Below are positions 6,026 to 9,465 of a DNA stretch of 9,465 nt, piece after piece. Under the pieces are notes generated by a model. It saw nothing but the letters and a program-made list of their open reading frames with translations. It was not told the origin of the DNA and searched no databases. Position numbers and translations under genes: made by a program. Positions within the stretch are counted from its first letter, which is position 1. Every line of letters starts with the position of its first letter. The DNA lies in the NCBI GenBank assembly GCA_002331625.1, contig DCZN01000109.1, positions 53,924-63,388 of the forward strand, read 5' to 3'. Source of the stretch: Nitrospira sp. UBA2083 (lineage in GTDB: Bacteria; Nitrospirota; Nitrospiria; Nitrospirales; Nitrospiraceae).

Positions 6026-6901
6026 TCATCTGATTTGGATATTGATGGAGCGGTTATGCGCTGGCTCCTCGGCCGCTTGTCTCAGTAAGTCCATAACTGC
6101 ACGACTCCAGCCGGCAGGGCCGATTCCTGGCGCGCGAATAAGGTTGGGTAGGTTGATGTCCTGGTCATAGGAGCCGTCCGGTTTTTGTACCAACACCGGA
6201 TGGTCGACGGTCAGGAGGAGAGGCAGATCATTCAAACTATCGCCGATGCCGATCGTTTCAACGTCTTCCGGTGGATCTTGTAATCGTCGCTGTCGTTTAT
6301 AACAGCGGAGCAGAAGTTCTGCGGCCCGTCCTTTATCGTTATTTCCGGTCAAGTGAAAAAATCGCCCACCTCTCGTCCAGTTCAGACCACGTGTCACGAT
6401 CTGGCGACAGATTTCCTCAATGAGCTTGGGTGGACCGTTGACCAAAAATGGTTCGTCAAACTCTCGCAGCATGGATCGCAACGCATCCTCACGAGGGAGT
6501 CCGGTTGTCGCCATGACCTCCTCGACCGAGAGATCGCCAAATCCTTGCAGCGGGGTTCCCACGGCTTCTTCAATTTGCCGTAGCACATCGCGGAGCAGGG
6601 CATAGGGTGTCCCCAGTTCAATGACATGGTAGGACGAACGGCGGCGTGAGCGTTCAGGCGCAAATTCAAATGTCTCCAGCGGGACATACACCGCCGCTCC
6701 ATTTTCCACGATGAACGGAGCCTGATGGCCTAACCGTTCCCGAAGGGGTTCCATTTCGGCGCGGGTCTTTCCGGAGACCAGGATGACCGGAATCTCCTCA
6801 GCGCGGAGCGCCTCCAGGGCTGGTTTCGCTTCATCGAAGGAATATGTGTCACTGTCTAAGAGACAGCCGTCCAGATCAGTGAATAGAAGATAGCGAGACA
6901 T
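6026..6901 (-). CDS. Mannosyl/glucosyl-3-phosphoglycerate phosphatase, MpgP type (HAD superfamily IIB)
   Basis: This 291-residue HAD phosphatase should remove the phosphate from a glycosyl-3-phosphoglycerate to yield the compatible solute. Motif I is DLDGCLLD (9-16, nucleophile Asp9 and Asp11). Motif II is VSGKTRAEM (Ser43). Lys190 in NNDKGRAAELL is motif III, and IGIGDSLNDLPLL (218-230, Asp221 and Asp225) is motif IV. The cap has the MpgP features FIVENGAAVY (63-72), GFGDLSVEEV and NWTRGGRFFHL, and GPAGW lies near the C-terminus. The protein is somewhat longer than thermophile MpgP (about 260) through a C-terminal tail. MpgP enzymes generally accept glucosyl-3-phosphoglycerate too. With gpgS in the same operon, glucosylglycerate is the likely product. 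It starts 5 bases after the stop of the membrane-protein gene, with no clear ribosome site, so it is probably coupled. Confidence 0.87.
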   Translation of the reverse strand: MSRYLLFTDLDGCLLDSDTYSFDEAKPALEALRAEEIPVILVSGKTRAEMEPLRERLGHQAPFIVENGAAVYVPLETFEFAPERSRRRSSYHVIELGTPYALLRDVLRQIEEAVGTPLQGFGDLSVEEVMATTGLPREDALRSMLREFDEPFLVNGPPKLIEEICRQIVTRGLNWTRGGRFFHLTGNNDKGRAAELLLRCYKRQRRLQDPPEDVETIGIGDSLNDLPLLLTVDHPVLVQKPDGSYDQDINLPNLIRAPGIGPAGWSRAVMDLLRQAAEEPAHNRSINIQIR

Positions 6902-6906
6902 AGTCG

Positions 6907-7614
6907 TTACAGGTGTCGTAAGTCCTCGTTCATCTGCGAGCGGGAGTGTCCTGCCAAACGTCGCTCCAGGAACTCCTTGGCCAGGTCCTTTCCACCCAAT
7001 CCCAACGCCAGTGCAGCGGCCAGGACCAGGCCTCCCCAGGTAATGCCGAACCCGACCACGACGATGTTTTGGGCAATCCCTAATTGTTCAAACGCCATGG
7101 CTGCGGTGAGAAGCTGGATCCCCCAACGGGTCCCAGCCGCGATCCAACGGGCCGGCGGCAACCCCGCATTCACGGCTGCAATCAGCACCGCCTGCGAGAC
7201 AAAATTTGAGATGAGATAGCCCACGACCCCGATGACGGCCGCCGTGACCAAATGGGGAATGTACGAAAGGAGGGAGTGCGCCGCTTCATTGATCGGGGCG
7301 ACATCGAGTGCGCCCAGCGATGCCGTGGTGGCGAAGATTGCAATCAACCAGTAGGTCACCCGTCCGATAATGTAAGACGGATCGGATTTAATGCCTCCCC
7401 GGAGGAGCGCGGCCGCGATTCCGATCCGATCACAGAGTCGATCCAAACCGATGACGCGAAGCAGCCGTTCCATCACATGCCCCATGCCCCAGGCCGCACC
7501 GAGACCCACCAGCAGGAGAATCATCATGGCCAGGACATTGGGAAGAATGGAGAAAACGCGTTCCCCGAGAGCCGCGACGGGTCCGAGTAGCGTATGTTCC
7601 CAGGTTGAAGTCAT
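6907..7614 (-). CDS. MscS-related membrane protein with TM-helix repeats (CmpX-like)
   Basis: The 235-residue product has about five predicted membrane segments (roughly 23-43, 83-104, 118-145, 160-178, 183-207). The pair around ILPNVLAMMILLLVGLGAAW and YIPHLVTAAVIGVVGYL resembles the repeated 'TM helix' unit of conserved small mechanosensitive-channel relatives such as CmpX. The end ALALGLGGKDLAKEFLERR (201-219) matches the start of the MscS conserved region (GLGG motif), but the large cytoplasmic MscS domain is absent. It probably forms or modulates a channel in the inner membrane, with a role in osmotic adjustment suggested by its position among compatible-solute genes. The ATG overlaps the stop of the preceding glycosyltransferase (ATGA), and AAGGAG (7621-7626) precedes it by 6 bases. 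Function as a channel is inferred from the family. Confidence 0.78.
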   Translation of the reverse strand: MTSTWEHTLLGPVAALGERVFSILPNVLAMMILLLVGLGAAWGMGHVMERLLRVIGLDRLCDRIGIAAALLRGGIKSDPSYIIGRVTYWLIAIFATTASLGALDVAPINEAAHSLLSYIPHLVTAAVIGVVGYLISNFVSQAVLIAAVNAGLPPARWIAAGTRWGIQLLTAAMAFEQLGIAQNIVVVGFGITWGGLVLAAALALGLGGKDLAKEFLERRLAGHSRSQMNEDLRHL

Positions 7615-8936
7615 GGCTGGCTCCTTTCAGGCCTCGCGGGGGCCGTGGTAATAACGTCCCTCGCACTCTCAGACTGAGGCCAACGAGTCACAAGATAGTC
7701 TTTCTGTTTCTCGAACGTTCGGCACAGCCCTTCGATGAGGTGCTCAGCTTCTGCGGTGGTCAACCCCTGACTATCCAACACGAATGACGCGGTCTTTCCC
7801 AAATACAACGGAGTCAGTGCTTTCAGAAGATGTTCTTGCGGCAGGACGCTTCGATGATGCGCCAGCGCGGCATCATAAATAATTTGAGCCCACAAGGAAT
7901 CGGGAATGCGGAAGTCTCGTATCGGGAGGTCACGCAGACGGGATAACTGATCCAGCGAGTCGTCGGAGAGAATGCGTGCCCAAATATCGTGCAGATCCGT
8001 CAGTCCGAGATGAAACAAGTCCACCATTCGTTCGACATTGACGTTCACCGGCTCGACACCTACCTCATATTGAAAGCCGAAGAGCGGCACCTTTCGCGAT
8101 TCAGTGACCGACAGCCAGGTAGGGGCATGGGCCTCCATCAAGGCGAACAAGGCTCCCACGACCTGACGCAACATGGAGGAGAGGTCGGCGGCGGGGTCCT
8201 TCGGGTCATGAATCTTGGCGCCGAGAAAACTCTGGCAGACCTTGGCGCCGCTTGTAATGGCTTCGGTCGTCATCCAAATGTCGATCCCGAAGCGTGCCAC
8301 GTCGGATTCCCAGACATGCTTCTCGAGATAGTGTTGGGCGAGTTCTCCGGTGAATCCGAAATCTCCGCCGATCGGTTGACGGACCTCCTGTCCATAGAGG
8401 GCTCGGGTCAGCGGATAGGCAATACTGTTGGTAATGGTTCCGTCGTACTTGTGGCGCCGATAGTAGGGAGCGACATAGTCGTAGCCTTCTTTGACAATTG
8501 GGTGAAGGAGCAGCTCCATCCACTCTGGCGTGATGCTCCGAACATCCGAGTCCACGACCGCACAGGCTTTCACTTTGAGCCGTCGGGCGATCTCAAAAAT
8601 GGTGCGAAACGCGCTGCCCTTGCCCGGAATGCCGTGATAGGGCGTGACGATTCGGTGGAGGGTACTTTGCCGATCGCTGATAAAAAGCGGTTCGAGATCA
8701 ACCATGGTATGGGCGACGATGGCCGAGGTCTCGTCGGTAGAGCCGCCGTCGGCGTTCACCAGGACGGCGCGATATCCATGAAAGTATTTTGCCAGTCCTG
8801 CGCCGACGGCACGCACGACATGGCCCACGGTCTTTGCATTGTTGAAGCTGGGAATGCCGACCAGAATGTCGGCACTGTGCACCGCCTCCAGCAGATCTTC
8901 GGTCTCATCGGTGAGAGGGATCAAGCCGGTGCTCAT
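7611..8936 (-). CDS. GT-A fold glycosyltransferase related to glucosyl/mannosylglycerate synthases
   Basis: The 441-residue protein has an N-terminal GT-A domain. DILVGIPSFNNAKTVGHVV (23-41) and ADGGSTDET (62-70) bind the nucleotide sugar. GIPGKGSA (102-109) carries the lysine-glycine loop seen in glycerate-type transferases. VVDSDVRS (127-134) is the metal-binding DxD motif. RQPIGGDFGF (186-195) and KIHDPKD (241-247, His243) match the acceptor and metal-binding positions of MgS/GpgS-type enzymes. Residues about 250-441 are helical. It overlaps the gpgS stop by ATGA (8933-8936) and the next start likewise (7611-7614). Possible activities are single-step glucosylglycerate synthesis, as known for Persephonella Ggs, or adding a second sugar to glucosyl-(phospho)glycerate. 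The sequence alone does not decide sugar donor or acceptor. Confidence 0.75.
   Translation of the reverse strand: MSTGLIPLTDETEDLLEAVHSADILVGIPSFNNAKTVGHVVRAVGAGLAKYFHGYRAVLVNADGGSTDETSAIVAHTMVDLEPLFISDRQSTLHRIVTPYHGIPGKGSAFRTIFEIARRLKVKACAVVDSDVRSITPEWMELLLHPIVKEGYDYVAPYYRRHKYDGTITNSIAYPLTRALYGQEVRQPIGGDFGFTGELAQHYLEKHVWESDVARFGIDIWMTTEAITSGAKVCQSFLGAKIHDPKDPAADLSSMLRQVVGALFALMEAHAPTWLSVTESRKVPLFGFQYEVGVEPVNVNVERMVDLFHLGLTDLHDIWARILSDDSLDQLSRLRDLPIRDFRIPDSLWAQIIYDAALAHHRSVLPQEHLLKALTPLYLGKTASFVLDSQGLTTAEAEHLIEGLCRTFEKQKDYLVTRWPQSESARDVITTAPARPERSQP
7621..7626 (-). promoter_or_regulatory. Ribosome binding site of the membrane-protein gene, inside the preceding CDS
   Basis: CTCCTT on the plus strand reads AAGGAG on the minus strand, 6 bases before the ATG at 7614. 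It lies in the last codons of the glycosyltransferase gene and supports independent or coupled re-initiation at the ATGA overlap. Confidence 0.55.
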
Positions 8937-9465
8937 GAGACAGCCTGCCGTGTTTCCGCTGCGGGATCCCAGGCGTGGTCTTGCTCGACGGCATCCATCA
9001 GCTGATGAAAAATATCGGGAACAGCGTGGGTCACGCGGCTCCAGTTCGAGATCATGGGAACCCCTAACGGGTCTTCGAGAAAACTCTCGGTTGCCAACGT
9101 CATTCCGCGCAGAAACACTTCGACCGCACGCCGTTCTTCGTGTCGGTCGAAGCGCAGACTGTTGATCGCGGCGTCGTTTTCATACCGACTAATGGCTTCC
9201 TGCGCGGCCTGCAAGTACGTCGCTCGCAAGGTCTTGAGCGTGCTTTCCGAGAGGATTAATCCCTCGCTTGCCAGGTTGCGGAACAATGATTTTGTGATGT
9301 CCACGCACATTTTCAACAACCCGGCATCCGGATTGTGCGTCGACAGTGTTTGATGCTTATGTTCATAGGCATCGGCGATATCGGCTTGGCAGATACGCCG
9401 GAGTGCACAATTGCGATAGACCTCCGCCAACATGCCGATTTCCAAGCCCCAGTCGCCGGGAATGC
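8933..9465 (-). CDS. gpgS: Glucosyl-3-phosphoglycerate synthase, C-terminal part (cut by the window end)
   Basis: The frame is open to the right edge. Its first visible residues, IPGDWGLEIGMLAEVYRN, match a highly conserved stretch of GpgS (GT81 family), so the N-terminal sugar-nucleotide domain with its DxD motif lies outside. DAYEHKHQTLS contains the histidine that coordinates the metal in characterised GpgS enzymes. The rest is the helical C-terminal half: DITKSLFRNLASEG, YENDAAINSLRFDRHEE, AVEVFLRGM. The enzyme transfers glucose from a nucleotide donor to 3-phosphoglycerate, giving glucosyl-3-phosphoglycerate, the substrate of the MpgP-type phosphatase encoded at the end of the same operon. 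Its TGA overlaps the next ATG by ATGA. About 176 residues are visible, roughly half of a normal GpgS. The operon promoter must lie beyond the window. Confidence 0.88.
   Translation of the reverse strand, partial: IPGDWGLEIGMLAEVYRNCALRRICQADIADAYEHKHQTLSTHNPDAGLLKMCVDITKSLFRNLASEGLILSESTLKTLRATYLQAAQEAISRYENDAAINSLRFDRHEERRAVEVFLRGMTLATESFLEDPLGVPMISNWSRVTHAVPDIFHQLMDAVEQDHAWDPAAETRQAVS

Noticed and set aside
7989..9005. Long plus-strand ORF of 338 codons opposite the second glycosyltransferase
   Set aside because: It lies antisense to a protein with clear GT motifs, runs past that gene's start, and its translation shows no domain or hydrophobic pattern. Length is explained by codon bias on the true strand.

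Overview
The window looks like chromosomal DNA of a Gram-negative bacterium (many outer-membrane lipoproteins) of moderately high GC. A caspase-like protein, an LPP20/LpoB/COG3014 lipoprotein set and a glucosylglycerate gene set together remind me of Nitrospirota (Nitrospira-like). That assignment is from memory of such genomes, not from a search.

Layout. At 2-1075 (+) is the 3' part of a gene for a caspase-like domain followed by TPR repeats; the catalytic cysteine position holds proline. A 56-residue ORF on the minus strand (1072-1242) shares the palindromic CTAG stop with it. A 146-base divergent spacer (1243-1388) carries a candidate promoter. From 1389 to 5252 (+) lies a tight run of four lipoprotein genes: LPP20-type, LpoB-like, COG3014-like, and a larger LPP20-type protein with an added C-terminal domain. 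Directly behind it, and possibly cotranscribed, are a small basic protein and a PIN-domain protein (5280-5997), which look like an antitoxin/toxin pair. The PIN protein has lost one of its usual acidic residues.

The rest (6026-9465) is a minus-strand operon converging on the PIN gene. In transcription order it holds the C-terminal half of glucosyl-3-phosphoglycerate synthase (gpgS, cut by the window end), a second GT-A glycosyltransferase, a small MscS-related membrane protein, and an MpgP-type HAD phosphatase. The first three genes are joined by two ATGA stop/start overlaps, and the fourth starts 5 bases after the third. GpgS plus the phosphatase would make glucosylglycerate from NDP-glucose and 3-phosphoglycerate. 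The second transferase may extend it or make a related glyceric-acid glycoside. The membrane protein suggests the unit answers osmotic stress.

No tRNA, rRNA, CRISPR array, insertion sequence or convincing intrinsic terminator was seen. No stretch above 300 bases lacks a gene.
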